From the NCBI GenBank assembly GCA_902525075.1, contig CABZFV010000002.1:1-64000 (forward strand): 64,000 nt of DNA, given 5' to 3'. Under the pieces are notes generated by a model, which was not told where the DNA came from, did not search any database, and saw nothing but the letters and a program-made list of their open reading frames with translations. The stretch comes from an uncultured Prochlorococcus sp. (lineage in GTDB: Bacteria; Cyanobacteriota; Cyanobacteriia; PCC-6307; Cyanobiaceae). Made by a program: the position numbers and the translations under genes. This document shows positions 18,679 through 27,565 of the stretch, piece by piece (position 1 is the stretch's first letter; each line of letters opens with the position of its first letter).

Positions 18679-18777
18679 ATGAAAAAAAATAATTTCAAAT
18701 CACTAATTCAGTACTTACCAGGGATTTTGATTCTTATTTATGTATTCTTTTTAGCATTTACTCAATTTATAAAATAA
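18679..18777 (+). CDS. Tiny single-span membrane protein
   Basis: 32 residues, 20 bp after the previous gene, from ATG. Basic N-terminus, then YLPGILILIYVFFLAFTQF. Same size and layout as low-molecular-mass photosystem or cytochrome b6f subunits, but I do not recognise it as one of them. Confidence 0.45.
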   Translation: MKKNNFKSLIQYLPGILILIYVFFLAFTQFIK

Positions 18778-18799
18778 AATTTTTTAAAAATTATTCGTT

Positions 18800-19672
18800 T
18801 TGATTGGAATCCTTTCTGCTTTTGGAGCTGCTACATCTTGGACATATGCATGCTTTATTTGGCGCTCGCAAACTCAAAAATATAAATCAATAGATATTAA
18901 TTTAATAAAAAATATAATAGCTTTTTTATTTTTTTTACCTGCTTTTATCAATCTAAGTTCTACAACTGAATTGAATAACATATTTATCCTACTAATTAGT
19001 GGAATAATAGGTATTGGTTTAGGTGATACTTTCTATTTAAAGTCATTACAAACAATTGGCACAAGAAAAACTTTATCTATAGAAACTCTTTCTCCGTTAA
19101 TGGCAGCTTTGTCAGGGGAATTTTTTATTAATGAAAATTTAACAAATAAATCATGGGTTGGAATAATTATAGTAACGATTTCGCTATTCATAATTCTCAG
19201 AAAAGGTAACGATTTTAAAGAGGAAAACTCCTCTTTCTCAGAAAAAAATAACTTTAAGATTTTTGCTTTTCCTTTTTTATCAGTTTTATGTGCTGTTCTT
19301 GGAGGTCTTTTATCAAGAATGGTTTTCCTTCAAAGCAATTTATCTCCTTTCCTTACAACTGAGATCAGATTATTAGGTGCAATAATTTTTTTGATTAGTC
19401 TAAAAGGATTTAAGATTAATTTTTTCTTAAAAAACATAGACAAAAAACAACAAAAAAGATTTTTTATTTCAATACTTCTTGGAACAAATATAGGAATATT
19501 TCTACAACAAGTTGTGTTCAAAACCCTTCCCATAGGAGTAGGATGGGCTTTATTAAGCATATCTCCAGTAATTTCCTTATTTTTTGCTAAGACTGAGGAA
19601 AGAGAAATTACCAAAAAAATAATATTTTTTACTTGTTTTTTATTTTTTGGCTTGACATTAATAATTCTTTAA
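18800..19672 (+). CDS. EamA/DMT-superfamily transporter
   Basis: 290 residues from TTG, with about ten membrane helices in two EamA repeats. First repeat: ILSAFGAATSWTYACFIW, SGIIGIGLGDTFYLKSLQ, ETLSPLMAALSGEFF. Second repeat: GTNIGIFLQQVVFKTLPIGV followed by ALLSISPVISLFF. Likely a metabolite exporter or importer; substrate unknown. Confidence 0.85.
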   Translation: MIGILSAFGAATSWTYACFIWRSQTQKYKSIDINLIKNIIAFLFFLPAFINLSSTTELNNIFILLISGIIGIGLGDTFYLKSLQTIGTRKTLSIETLSPLMAALSGEFFINENLTNKSWVGIIIVTISLFIILRKGNDFKEENSSFSEKNNFKIFAFPFLSVLCAVLGGLLSRMVFLQSNLSPFLTTEIRLLGAIIFLISLKGFKINFFLKNIDKKQQKRFFISILLGTNIGIFLQQVVFKTLPIGVGWALLSISPVISLFFAKTEEREITKKIIFFTCFLFFGLTLIIL

Positions 19673-19749
19673 TCTCTTAGTTAATGTAAAAAATACTCAT
19701 GTTAATAAAAATCAAATTAAATAAAATTACCCTATAAACACTCAAAACA

Positions 19750-19872
19750 ATGAAAACATTAAAGAAAAAAAGACTCGGAACATTGGAAGTTTATGTTATT
19801 TTTTTAAGCTGCATTTATGCAGGCTTTATAGGTTATAAATCTCTATTAAATGTTTTATTTACTTGGAATTAA
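19750..19872 (+). CDS. Tiny single-span membrane protein
   Basis: 40 residues from ATG with a basic start (MKTLKKKRLG) and one membrane span (VYVIFLSCIYAGFIGY). Its stop overlaps the end of the convergent small gene at 19869-20003 by 4 bp. Confidence 0.45.
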   Translation: MKTLKKKRLGTLEVYVIFLSCIYAGFIGYKSLLNVLFTWN

Positions 19873-20003
19873 TTAATTCTTTCTAATGATTTAATCAACT
19901 TACCTCCATCTTGGTCATCATCATCATTTGAAGCGAAAAATAAAAAAAATATTCCTAGAGAAGCTATAGATAGCGAAATTGACAATACAGAAAGCTCATC
20001 CAT
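19869..20003 (-). CDS. Small membrane protein with acidic DDDDQDGG motif
   Basis: 44 residues: one membrane span (LSISLSIASLGIFFLFFAS) followed directly by NDDDDQDGGKLI. The same layout, span then DDQDGG-x-LI, occurs in the 60-residue protein at 21139-21321, so the two are paralogues. The acidic motif could bind a cation or a partner. Function unknown. Confidence 0.6.
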   Translation of the reverse strand: MDELSVLSISLSIASLGIFFLFFASNDDDDQDGGKLIKSLERIN

Positions 20004-20122
20004 AGATTAAAATTTTTTTTATGATAAACGAAAAAAAATAAAAGACAGTAAAGAAATACACATTCTCGAAAATAAATATTTCTTTTATTTGTAAAATAAA
20101 AAAAACACATCCGAACTATTTC

Positions 20123-20398
20123 GTGAAAGTTCTTATAACTTCCCCCTGTAGTGCAAGCGTAATAATTAAGTATGGAATAAAAAGTTGGCCTATTTGGGAA
20201 TGTGATCCAAGCAAATTTCAATGGAATTACGATGATAAGGAAATTTGCTTGATTATTGAAGGTCAAGCGAAAATAAGTACCCAAAACGGTGACATTTACG
20301 TAATTAAAGCTGGAGATCTAGTTGAGTTTCCTGCCGGACTTAACTGCGAATGGGAAGTAACCAAAAGTATTAAAAAACATTATCGATTGGGTAGCTAA
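20123..20398 (+). CDS. Cupin (DUF861-type) protein
   Basis: 91 residues, a single small cupin barrel: KSWPIWECDPSKFQW, CLIIEGQAKISTQNGD, and IKAGDLVEFPAGLNCEWEV. This is the short Cupin_3/DUF861 form, common in cyanobacteria. Metal ligands are only partly kept, so a binding rather than an enzymatic role is possible. Confidence 0.85.
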   Translation: MKVLITSPCSASVIIKYGIKSWPIWECDPSKFQWNYDDKEICLIIEGQAKISTQNGDIYVIKAGDLVEFPAGLNCEWEVTKSIKKHYRLGS

Positions 20399-20489
20399 AT
20401 TTAATAAAAAAGATTTTTTCTTCTTTACTGTTAAGTCAATGTAGATAAAATATGGTTAATAAATAATTTTCAAGAAGGAAACTAATATT

Positions 20490-20660
20490 ATGCCTTTTAC
20501 TGATCAAGAATATTTTGAGGTTATTGAAAAAAACGAAATAGTAAAAAAGGCTTTTGAAAATATTAAGCAAATTTGCATTGATTTACAAAAACAAACAAAT
20601 TGTCCTGAAGAGGATCTAAAAGATTTTCTTGAATTTATTTCTAAACAATGGAATAAGTAA
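20490..20660 (+). CDS. Small acidic helical protein
   Basis: 56 residues. ATG is preceded by AAGAAGGAAAC, an acceptable ribosome-binding site. No membrane segment; helical pattern EYFEVIEKNEIVKKAFENIK. Two Cys (QICIDL, NCPEED). Unknown function. Confidence 0.55.
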   Translation: MPFTDQEYFEVIEKNEIVKKAFENIKQICIDLQKQTNCPEEDLKDFLEFISKQWNK

Positions 20661-20723
20661 TATTTAAAGGCCTTTAAAATACTAAATTTAAAATTTCAAT
20701 TTAGTTTTCTGAGACAATAAGTT

Positions 20724-20855
20724 CTAATCTAATTCCTTTTTTGGTTTTGTATTGATAATGGAAGTTCCATTAGCAGCTGAAACGAAGAAAAAGAAGCCTA
20801 CAATTCCTGATATACCAAATATCGCAGCCAAAGGATCAAAAGTGAAAGAAATCAT
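20724..20855 (-). CDS. Small single-span membrane protein
   Basis: 43 residues from the ATG giving MISFTFDPLAAIFGISG. A TTG at 20906 would add 17 residues. One span (IFGISGIVGFFFFVSAANG) and a basic C-terminus (NTKPKKELD). Function unknown. Confidence 0.5.
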   Translation of the reverse strand: MISFTFDPLAAIFGISGIVGFFFFVSAANGTSIINTKPKKELD

Positions 20856-21138
20856 AGAATTTATAAAATCAAGATAAATAATAGTTTTTGAATCAAAATT
20901 GTACAATTATTGTTAAGTATAAAAAATAACAATCGCGCGATTCATTATGTCATTATTAGTTTCTCAGTAGGTTCAAAAAATTATTATTCAAATTAATTTT
21001 AAAAATAAAAATATCAATACATACAAAAGATCTATTCGTGCTAAAGAGAAAAGTACTTAAAAAATATTTTTAGAAATATTGAATAAAACACTACCCAGAG
21101 GATCCACAATTGTTGTTTCTTTAGATTAATATCTATTA

Positions 21139-21321
21139 ATGACAGAATTTTACTCAGCTTCCTCCTCAGTAAGTCCTATAACAGCGATATTATGGTGCCT
21201 TTATCCAGTAGCTGTACTTGTAATTGTTGAATTACTTCTGGGGGGTGGGTTTGATGATGACAATAATGACGATCAAGATGGTGGAATGCTAATACCTGCT
21301 TACTCTAGATCAGAAGTTTGA
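21139..21321 (+). CDS. Small membrane protein with DDQDGG motif
   Basis: 60 residues: membrane span (ITAILWCLYPVAVLVIVELL), glycine stretch, then FDDDNNDDQDGGMLIPAY. Paralogue of the 19869-20003 protein by the shared span plus DDQDGG-x-LI block. Probably located in the thylakoid or plasma membrane with the acidic part exposed. Confidence 0.65.
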   Translation: MTEFYSASSSVSPITAILWCLYPVAVLVIVELLLGGGFDDDNNDDQDGGMLIPAYSRSEV

Positions 21322-21367
21322 ATTTTTGAATTTTTTGAATTAAAGACTCATAAGGAATTTAATTAAA

Positions 21368-21508
21368 TTGGCGAACAATATTGATACAACTCATATTTCT
21401 CTAATTACACTTTCCATCCTTATGATTTCCTCTGTAACCTGGCTCGTCTTAAGAACCCTTAAGGAAGGTAGAAAAGCTCTTACAGAAATAAATAAGGATA
21501 GATCGTGA
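21368..21508 (+). CDS. Small single-span membrane protein
   Basis: 46 residues from a TTG start (no ATG nearer than residue 19). One span (SLITLSILMISSVTWLVLRT) and a charged tail (KEGRKALTEINKDRS). 46 bp downstream of the DDQDGG gene, so possibly co-transcribed. Confidence 0.5.
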   Translation: MANNIDTTHISLITLSILMISSVTWLVLRTLKEGRKALTEINKDRS

Positions 21509-21669
21509 AATACAATAAACATTTAAAAATGCAGAATTTGATTAGATTTATAAAACTCTTACATTTATAAGTTTTACTAAATAAATAGATATATTCCAAA
21601 AATTCAAAAACTTTTCCTTCTCAAAGTTTGGGAAAAGCATAAAAAACTTAAATAAATACTAGAATTTGT

Positions 21670-21858
21670 TTGATTGCTAAGTCAAAAAATTACCAATCTG
21701 TTGAAATCCCATTTTCATGGAAGGCTCTAGTTGTTATTACTTTAATAAATAAAAATGCATCTAAATTCTTTACTTTATATTTGTTCTATATCTTTATTCA
21801 TTTATATAATGGCGCTGTTTTGGAGAGACTTGCCAAATCAAAAAAAGTAAATAAATAA
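21670..21858 (+). CDS. Doubtful small membrane protein
   Basis: 62 codons from TTG with no visible ribosome-binding site. A hydrophobic stretch (FTLYLFYIFIHLYNGAVLE) is present, but the N-terminal half looks unstructured. Kept as a possible gene only. Confidence 0.3.
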   Translation: MIAKSKNYQSVEIPFSWKALVVITLINKNASKFFTLYLFYIFIHLYNGAVLERLAKSKKVNK

Positions 21859-21932
21859 TTAATATTAAATTTATTGCTTATCAAAATAAATTGAGTTATT
21901 AATTTAATATTGGATTTAATTTTTTTACATAA

Positions 21933-22097
21933 ATGCTGAAAGAATCTTCAAATAACAATAACAAAAATATATTCTCAGAAACTACAAGTATTGAAAAAGA
22001 AAAGATGATTTGCAAAGACGGATTCTGTTCATTACCAAATCGAGATGAGCTCCCAAAACAAGATTCAAATGATATGAATTTATTTGATCCTATTTAG
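21933..22097 (+). CDS. Small soluble protein with CKDGFCSLP motif
   Basis: 54 residues, hydrophilic and Asn-rich N-terminus, then MICKDGFCSLPNRDELPKQ. The paired Cys (C-x4-C) in a compact motif suggests metal or disulphide chemistry. Unknown function. Confidence 0.5.
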   Translation: MLKESSNNNNKNIFSETTSIEKEKMICKDGFCSLPNRDELPKQDSNDMNLFDPI

Positions 22098-22165
22098 TAA
22101 ATAATAAACATTTTGAGAAATTGAAGATTAAATTGATAATGTAAAATTTTTTGAATTTTTAATTT

Positions 22166-22501
22166 ATGCTTTATGACTTTTTAAATGCATATAAAGAGTT
22201 TTGGATTAAAGCTACAGAATTCAAAGGATTCACATCTAGATCAGACTGGTGGTTAGTTCAATTAGCGAATATTATAGTTTCTTTACTAACTATCCCAATA
22301 TTTTTAAAAACGTTTGGTTTCAATGCTTATGGATTAGTTTCTATCATTCCTCAAATAGCTATTGACATAAGAAGAATCAGAGACTTTGGAAAAGATTGGA
22401 AATGGATCTTTATTAATTTAATACCTATCTTCGGATGGATCTTGTGGTTCATCTGGCTAGGCTTTGGTAAGACTGGTAATGGGAAAAATAAACTTATATA
22501 G
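22166..22501 (+). CDS. DUF805 family membrane protein
   Basis: 111 residues, three to four membrane helices. Typical DUF805 start (LNAYKEFWIKATEFKGFTSR then SDWWLV) and end (IAIDIRRIRDFGKDWKWIF, then WFIWLGFGKTGNGKN). The family is widespread; its function is unknown. Confidence 0.85.
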   Translation: MLYDFLNAYKEFWIKATEFKGFTSRSDWWLVQLANIIVSLLTIPIFLKTFGFNAYGLVSIIPQIAIDIRRIRDFGKDWKWIFINLIPIFGWILWFIWLGFGKTGNGKNKLI

Positions 22502-22512
22502 AAATTAACTCT

Positions 22513-22830
22513 TCATTTTTTTCTTTTTTTAAAATCTACAAATCTTATCTTGTTTCTTAACTCTATTTGTTTTTCAAGAATTCTAAACACATGCATCTCA
22601 CATTCGGTTAATTTAAGAAACTGATCTAGTGTATCTTTATCTTCTTCATCAAAATTCTCGAAAACTTCTGAAATAGCAGTACTATTTCTAGAAATAAAAT
22701 CCTCTGCTACATCTTGTGGATTCTTGCCTGATTCGAAATCCTGAAAAGCTTCATAAGAATTAAGTTCTCTTGTTAACCATTTAAACCATGGTTCATTTTT
22801 ATTATGTTTTTTATTTATGATTTTCTTCAT
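22513..22830 (-). CDS. Small conserved protein, paralogue of 11779-12045
   Basis: 105 residues, charged and soluble. Core NPQDVAEDFISRNSTAISEV, then FDEEDKDTLDQFLKLTECEM. Shares the AE-x-F ... DE-x3-D-x-L-x2-F-x-KL-x-E-x-E-x-H pattern with the protein at 11779-12045. Basic C-terminus (VDFKKRKK). Convergent with the DUF805 gene. Confidence 0.65.
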   Translation of the reverse strand: MKKIINKKHNKNEPWFKWLTRELNSYEAFQDFESGKNPQDVAEDFISRNSTAISEVFENFDEEDKDTLDQFLKLTECEMHVFRILEKQIELRNKIRFVDFKKRKK

Positions 22831-22920
22831 GAAAAATTTTTACTAGTTTAATCATTATTAGTTATTCATTCTTTGACAGCTGTACAAATACTTATTTTAA
22901 AAAACAATTAAAGATTAACC

Positions 22921-22992
22921 TTATTTATTTTTTACAAAATAACTAGCATAATCACCATAAATCTTTTTAAAGAATAAGTATTTATTACTCAT
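22921..22992 (-). CDS. Possible tiny peptide
   Basis: 23 codons from ATG (MSNKYLFFKKIYGDYASYF). Only frame length and an ATG support it; listed for completeness. Confidence 0.2.
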   Translation of the reverse strand: MSNKYLFFKKIYGDYASYFVKNK

Positions 22993-23037
22993 TTTTTTGT
23001 TTATTAGATAGCTAGAATTTATTTTTATTAAAATACA

Positions 23038-23256
23038 TTGTCAATTCCATTTTACGACTTTCCTTCATCTCCAACTTTAATAATTGGTGCTCTTGGCATT
23101 GCAGTAGCGATAGCAGTTTTTTTTGTCTCTTACCAAAAATATTTCAATTCTCCTTTGAACAAAGAGCGTGCAGAAAAGAAAAAATCCTTAATTAAGGAAC
23201 AAAAAGAATTAAATGAAAGATTAGAAAAAATAGAACAAGAATTAAAAAATTTATAA
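23038..23256 (+). CDS. Small membrane protein with coiled-coil tail
   Basis: 72 residues from TTG. Membrane span (LIIGALGIAVAIAVFFVSYQ) then a Lys/Glu heptad region (KEQKELNERLEKIEQELKNL) that should form a coiled coil on one side of the membrane. A likely membrane-anchored oligomer; function unknown. Confidence 0.6.
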   Translation: MSIPFYDFPSSPTLIIGALGIAVAIAVFFVSYQKYFNSPLNKERAEKKKSLIKEQKELNERLEKIEQELKNL

Positions 23257-23341
23257 AAATAACTCTTAAATAGAGATGAGTGAATGATCTCGAATTCAAG
23301 ACCTTAATTTTTTAAAAAGGAATTTTAGTCTATAAGGAGTT

Positions 23342-23497
23342 ATGGATAAAGATCATCTTATTGAGTTAATTTCTAATAGTCTTCTTTACGAGAGCAAAAA
23401 TTCTGACTCTACTAAGAATCTTAGTGACTTTAAAAATTACTTAGAAAGATTAAATCTAGATCAATTGAGAACTATGTCTAAAGAATTTATTCTTTAG
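23342..23497 (+). CDS. Small soluble helical protein
   Basis: 51 residues from ATG, with AAGGAG 5 bp upstream. Two helices are likely (KDHLIELISNSLLYESKN; SDFKNYLERLNLDQLRTMSK). Unknown. Confidence 0.55.
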   Translation: MDKDHLIELISNSLLYESKNSDSTKNLSDFKNYLERLNLDQLRTMSKEFIL

Positions 23498-23580
23498 TAT
23501 GATTTTTAAAAATTTTATTGTTAATTAAATAATCAATACTTTTTAAAAATTGTTAGTATCAAAAAAAAAATAAGTGAAAT

Positions 23581-24687
23581 ATGCTTAAAGTAAATAGAAG
23601 CGATTTTTTAATAAAGCCATTTTTAAAAAGAAATAACTTTAGAGCTTGTTATCAAATTATTTCTACCATCTTCCCGATAATTTCTATTTGGTTAATTGTC
23701 CACCAAATAATAATTCAACCTTTTCCATTATTGATTAAAGGATTAATATTAATACCTTTTATAGTTCTTCTAACTCTGTTCTCTTCTCGAACATTCTCTT
23801 TAATGCACGATTGCGGACATAATTCTCTTTTTACAAAACGGAAATTAAACCGCTTTTTTGGATTTTTACTTGGCTTATTTAATGGAATTCCCCAGAAGTC
23901 ATGGTCAATTGATCATGCATTTCATCATAGAAATAATGGAAATTGGGAAATTTACAAGGGGCCGATAGATGTTTTAAGTCTTGAAGACTATAATTCCCTT
24001 ACAAAAAGAGAGCAAATATTTTATAAAGTAAGTCGAAACTGGATTATGCTTTTTCCTGGCGGTTTTTTTTACTTAGTTTTAAAACCTAGATTAGGACTGG
24101 TTATTATTATTTTTAATTTCACTAAAGATATATTGAAAGAGACTTTTATAAAAATAAAAAACAGAGAAATTTCTCAACTTCTAGCTTTTAATTCAAGAGT
24201 CAAACCACCTTTTTCTGATTATGGGGATAATTTTAGTGAACTATTTGAATTAATAATCAATAACATAGTTGTAATAATAGGTTGGATTTTTATGTGCAAA
24301 TGGTTGGGATTAGTTTTTTTCTTATCATTTTATTCCGTGATATTAACCTTATCAGCAGCAATTTTAATATGTGTTTTTTTTGTACAACATAACTACGAAA
24401 ATGCATATGCTAAAAATACAAAAAATTGGGATCTCATCGATGGAGCTATTTTAGGTAGTAGCAATTTAGATATTCCTGATTGGCTAAATTGGTTTTTAGC
24501 AGACATATCCTTCCACAGCATTCACCATCTCTCTGAGAGAATACCAAATTACAACTTAAGAGCTTGTCATAAAGCAAACATTCATTTACTCCAACAATCA
24601 AAGTTCTTAAAATTTAGCGATTTTTCAAACTGCTTCAAATATATTATTTGGGATAATAAAAATGAAAAATTAATTCCAATAAATTAA
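23581..24687 (+). CDS. Fatty acid desaturase
   Basis: 368 residues, membrane-bound di-iron desaturase or hydroxylase. Three histidine boxes are present: HDCGHNS (about residue 77), HAFHHRNNG and the C-terminal HSIHHLSERIPNY. At least four membrane helices. The closest subtype is an acyl-lipid desaturase like the one at 26281, but the two are clearly different in sequence. Substrate and regiospecificity cannot be read. Confidence 0.87.
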   Translation: MLKVNRSDFLIKPFLKRNNFRACYQIISTIFPIISIWLIVHQIIIQPFPLLIKGLILIPFIVLLTLFSSRTFSLMHDCGHNSLFTKRKLNRFFGFLLGLFNGIPQKSWSIDHAFHHRNNGNWEIYKGPIDVLSLEDYNSLTKREQIFYKVSRNWIMLFPGGFFYLVLKPRLGLVIIIFNFTKDILKETFIKIKNREISQLLAFNSRVKPPFSDYGDNFSELFELIINNIVVIIGWIFMCKWLGLVFFLSFYSVILTLSAAILICVFFVQHNYENAYAKNTKNWDLIDGAILGSSNLDIPDWLNWFLADISFHSIHHLSERIPNYNLRACHKANIHLLQQSKFLKFSDFSNCFKYIIWDNKNEKLIPIN

Positions 24688-24690
24688 TAC

Positions 24691-24843
24691 CTAATTCAAC
24701 CTTCTTCTCAATTTTCTTTTTAGAGGAATACTGCTATATGCATGAGTACCAATAGATGGAGGCAAGTCATTCTTTAAAGGATGCATAAAAGCATTTGCCA
24801 TACTCTCTAACATTTTCGAAAGCCAAGCAATTACTGATTTCAT
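24691..24843 (-). CDS. Small basic protein
   Basis: 50 residues from ATG. Amphipathic start (MKSVIAWLSKMLESMANAF) then HPLKNDLPPSIGTHAYSS and a very basic end (PLKRKLRRRLN). Convergent with the desaturase, only 3 bp apart. Could bind nucleic acid or membrane; unknown. Confidence 0.5.
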   Translation of the reverse strand: MKSVIAWLSKMLESMANAFMHPLKNDLPPSIGTHAYSSIPLKRKLRRRLN

Positions 24844-25130
24844 TTGAAAATCTAAAAGTGTACTTTTTAATCATCTAACTAAATTACTGAAAAGTAAATC
24901 AGTCTTTATGCTGATTTTTTAAGAAGATTGCCATATAAATTAATATTAAATAATCAAAATTATTTTTTACTTTTGTGTTGTAAAAGAAGGATATTACTAT
25001 CTTTTTCAAGGTAAACCAGTGTCAAAAAAATTTAGTAAATAATACTTATTTTTTCTGATTCACTTAATAAATTAAATTATTGAACATAAATTCGTGCTAT
25101 ATCTCTATTCCAAATAAATCCAACAATATT

Positions 25131-25289
25131 ATGAATGATTCATTTGTTTCTACCAACCAGAATACAGAAATAGATTCTATTAATTCATATTTCGAGTGTA
25201 TTACTGAATGCAGTATTGTGGATGGTCATCAAGAATGTATTACTCGTTGTTTAGAAGTTCATTTAAAGGGAGGTGATCAAAATGAATAA
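25131..25289 (+). CDS. Small twin-CX3C protein
   Basis: 52 residues from ATG 25131 (a TTG at 25080 would add 17). The C-terminal half is YFECITECSIVDGHQECITR followed by CLEV, a CX3C-X8-CX3C pair of the kind that forms a disulphide-linked helical hairpin or binds metal. The last codons overlap the next gene, which also ends in a CX3C. Confidence 0.6.
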   Translation: MNDSFVSTNQNTEIDSINSYFECITECSIVDGHQECITRCLEVHLKGGDQNE

Positions 25290-25434
25290 AAAAAATTCAC
25301 CTCAAAGGAAAACAACTTTAAAATGGAACTCGAATGGAGAGCTTTCCGAAATTGATATGTTAAGAATTTTAGAAAAAATATCATCGAATGATCTTAATCA
25401 ATGTGAATTAACATGCGATTCTGATCAAGTTTAA
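25282..25434 (+). CDS. Small protein with C-terminal CX3C
   Basis: 50 residues. The ATG overlaps the end of the twin-CX3C gene by 8 bp and follows GGGAGGTGATC, an unusually strong Shine-Dalgarno for this genome. Basic N-terminus (NKKNSPQRKTTLKWN), then a helix and NQCELTCDSDQV. Co-translated with its upstream partner and likely to act with it. Confidence 0.6.
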   Translation: MNKKNSPQRKTTLKWNSNGELSEIDMLRILEKISSNDLNQCELTCDSDQV

Positions 25435-25572
25435 AATTTATTTTTCAATATATTTACAAATTCTGCTGATAAAAAGAATCTTATGAGATTATGAGATATC
25501 AATTTTTAAATTAACCAGATTTAAATAAAGATTTAGAACTTTTTCATAATATATTTGGTTTTATTTTAAAAA

Positions 25573-25713
25573 TTAATTTTTAGAACTCCTACCTTTTTTT
25601 AAGATTGTTTTATTAATTTCTTTTTTTGTAAGTTGAATCGGTTTTACTAAACCTGAATCCCCATGAGTTGGACAATAATAAGTCATAAGCATCCACTTTC
25701 TTTCTTGGTCCAT
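25573..25713 (-). CDS. Small hypothetical protein
   Basis: 46 residues from ATG: MDQERKWMLMTYYCPTHGDS then a Lys-rich second half (QLTKKEINKTILKKGRSSKN). The CPTHGD segment could be a partial metal site. Unknown function. Confidence 0.5.
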   Translation of the reverse strand: MDQERKWMLMTYYCPTHGDSGLVKPIQLTKKEINKTILKKGRSSKN

Positions 25714-25899
25714 GAGTTCTCTTCTAAATAACGAATAAATTTATAGGACGACTTATGAAAGAATTGATGTTTTTTAATCTTTTTTTCTGTTTTACTTAAT
25801 AATTAAAAAAAATTTTGAATCTATCCTCAATAAATAGATATAAATACGCATGACTTTTAAGAAAAATCCTGCTATTTATTAATAAATTCAAAAATATTC

Positions 25900-26031
25900 A
25901 TGACTCTAGAATCTATATTGATGGTAGTTGCTCCAATCTGTCTTTTTACTGTAGGAGTCATTGTTTTACCTATCCTAGTAAAGCCACGTAAACAATCTGG
26001 CTTACCTAAGAGGTATATACGCGGTCTTTAA
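25900..26031 (+). CDS. Tiny single-span membrane protein
   Basis: 43 residues from ATG; span SILMVVAPICLFTVGVIVLP, then a basic tail (KPRKQSGLPKRYIRGL). Size and layout resemble small photosynthetic-complex subunits, but it is not one I can name. Confidence 0.5.
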   Translation: MTLESILMVVAPICLFTVGVIVLPILVKPRKQSGLPKRYIRGL

Positions 26032-26280
26032 ATTAACTAAGCTTTAAAGAAGAGCAAAAACAATAAGCATAAAAAATAATTAAATAGTTAAATAAAAAGA
26101 TTGCGAATAAAAGAATAAAATATAAAAGTTTGGTACGAATAATTTTATTTGAAGATCAAATTCAAATAGTTACAACTTTATCCAAAAAACATTATAAATT
26201 CTTTTCATTATGAGATCCTTTGATGGATAATAGAATATATAAATTCACTTTTATTAAACAAAATTTTTAAACAAAAAAAT

Positions 26281-27447
26281 TTGAGTAATATAAAATTTTC
26301 AGGTCTTAAAGGCCAAGCGCTTGTAGTAGAGGATAAAGATATTCCAAGCATAAAAGAATTTCAGGATGTTATCCCAGATAACTACTTTAAGTGCAATACC
26401 AAAACTTCTTTGAGGTATCTTTTACAATCGACTTTAATCCAATCATTAGTAGTTCCAATAGGATTATCTATTCCATTTACCCCAAAAATGATCCCAATTT
26501 GGATTATTTACGCATTACTGTCAGGTACCACTGCTATGGGATTCTGGGTAATTGCTCATGAATGTGGACATGGAGCATTCTCTAAGAACAAGAAATTAGA
26601 ATCTATAACAGGTTATTTGCTACATTCATTACTTCTAGTGCCTTATTTTTCTTGGCAGCGTTCTCATGCAGTTCATCATCGATTCACAAATAACATAACC
26701 AATGGAGAAACTCACGTCCCCTTAGTCATTCAAGGGAATGGAGTTACAGAAAAAGTTGGCGGAGAAAAAGAATTACATTTTTCAAATTCCTTAGGTAAAA
26801 AAAAATATGGAATTCTTCAACTTGTTTTACATCTAATATTTGGCTGGCCTGCTTATTTACTTACGGGAAGTACAGGAGGTGTTAAATATGGAACTTCAAA
26901 TCATTTTTGGCCAATTAAACCATTTTCTAAAGCATTATGGCCATCAATATGGGCCAAAAAAGTTTGGATATCAAATATTGGTGTATGTTTGACATTATTG
27001 GGGATTGTTTATTTAGTTTTCAAGTATGGATTATTTCCAGTAATTGCTATGTATTTTGGTCCTTTATTAGTGGTTAATTGTTGGCTAGTAGTTTATACAT
27101 GGCTTCATCATACAGATTCAGATGTACCTCATCTTTCAAATACGGAATTTTCCTTTATGAGAGGCGCATTTCTCTCTATCGACAGGCCTTACGGTAGAGT
27201 CCTTAATTTTCTTCACCATAATATTGGTTCTAGCCATGTCGTTCATCATGTATGTCCAACGATCCCTCATTATCATGCAAAAAAGGCAACTGTCTTAATT
27301 AAAAAAGCCTTTAAAAAAGCATATCTTTTTAATCCTGATCCAATACACAAAGCTTTATGGAATATTGCTTGCAATTGCGTTGCTGTTAAACCAGACATCA
27401 AGAGAGGAAGATATCTATGGCAATCTTCATACAAAATGGTGGATTAA
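26281..27447 (+). CDS. Fatty acid desaturase, DesA/type-2-like
   Basis: 388 residues from TTG. Membrane acyl-lipid desaturase with histidine boxes HECGHGAFS, SHAVHHRFT and SSHVVHHVCPTIPHYHA, as in cyanobacterial delta-12 (DesA) and plant omega-6 desaturases. Membrane helices flank the boxes. Introduces double bonds into glycerolipid acyl chains with ferredoxin as donor in this family. Exact position of desaturation not determined here. Confidence 0.92.
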   Translation: MSNIKFSGLKGQALVVEDKDIPSIKEFQDVIPDNYFKCNTKTSLRYLLQSTLIQSLVVPIGLSIPFTPKMIPIWIIYALLSGTTAMGFWVIAHECGHGAFSKNKKLESITGYLLHSLLLVPYFSWQRSHAVHHRFTNNITNGETHVPLVIQGNGVTEKVGGEKELHFSNSLGKKKYGILQLVLHLIFGWPAYLLTGSTGGVKYGTSNHFWPIKPFSKALWPSIWAKKVWISNIGVCLTLLGIVYLVFKYGLFPVIAMYFGPLLVVNCWLVVYTWLHHTDSDVPHLSNTEFSFMRGAFLSIDRPYGRVLNFLHHNIGSSHVVHHVCPTIPHYHAKKATVLIKKAFKKAYLFNPDPIHKALWNIACNCVAVKPDIKRGRYLWQSSYKMVD

Positions 27448-27565
27448 AAAAACAATAGGCATCAAATATATATCACATTAATTTGCGCAAATCTGAAAAG
27501 AATATAAAAGAATTAGCAATAGCAAATTTTTCATCTTAGAAAATTAATTAAATAAATTAATTCTT

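Noticed and set aside
23581..24687. Beta-carotene hydroxylase or ketolase
   Set aside because: Histidine boxes and layout fit an acyl-lipid desaturase equally or better; no carotenoid genes are adjacent.
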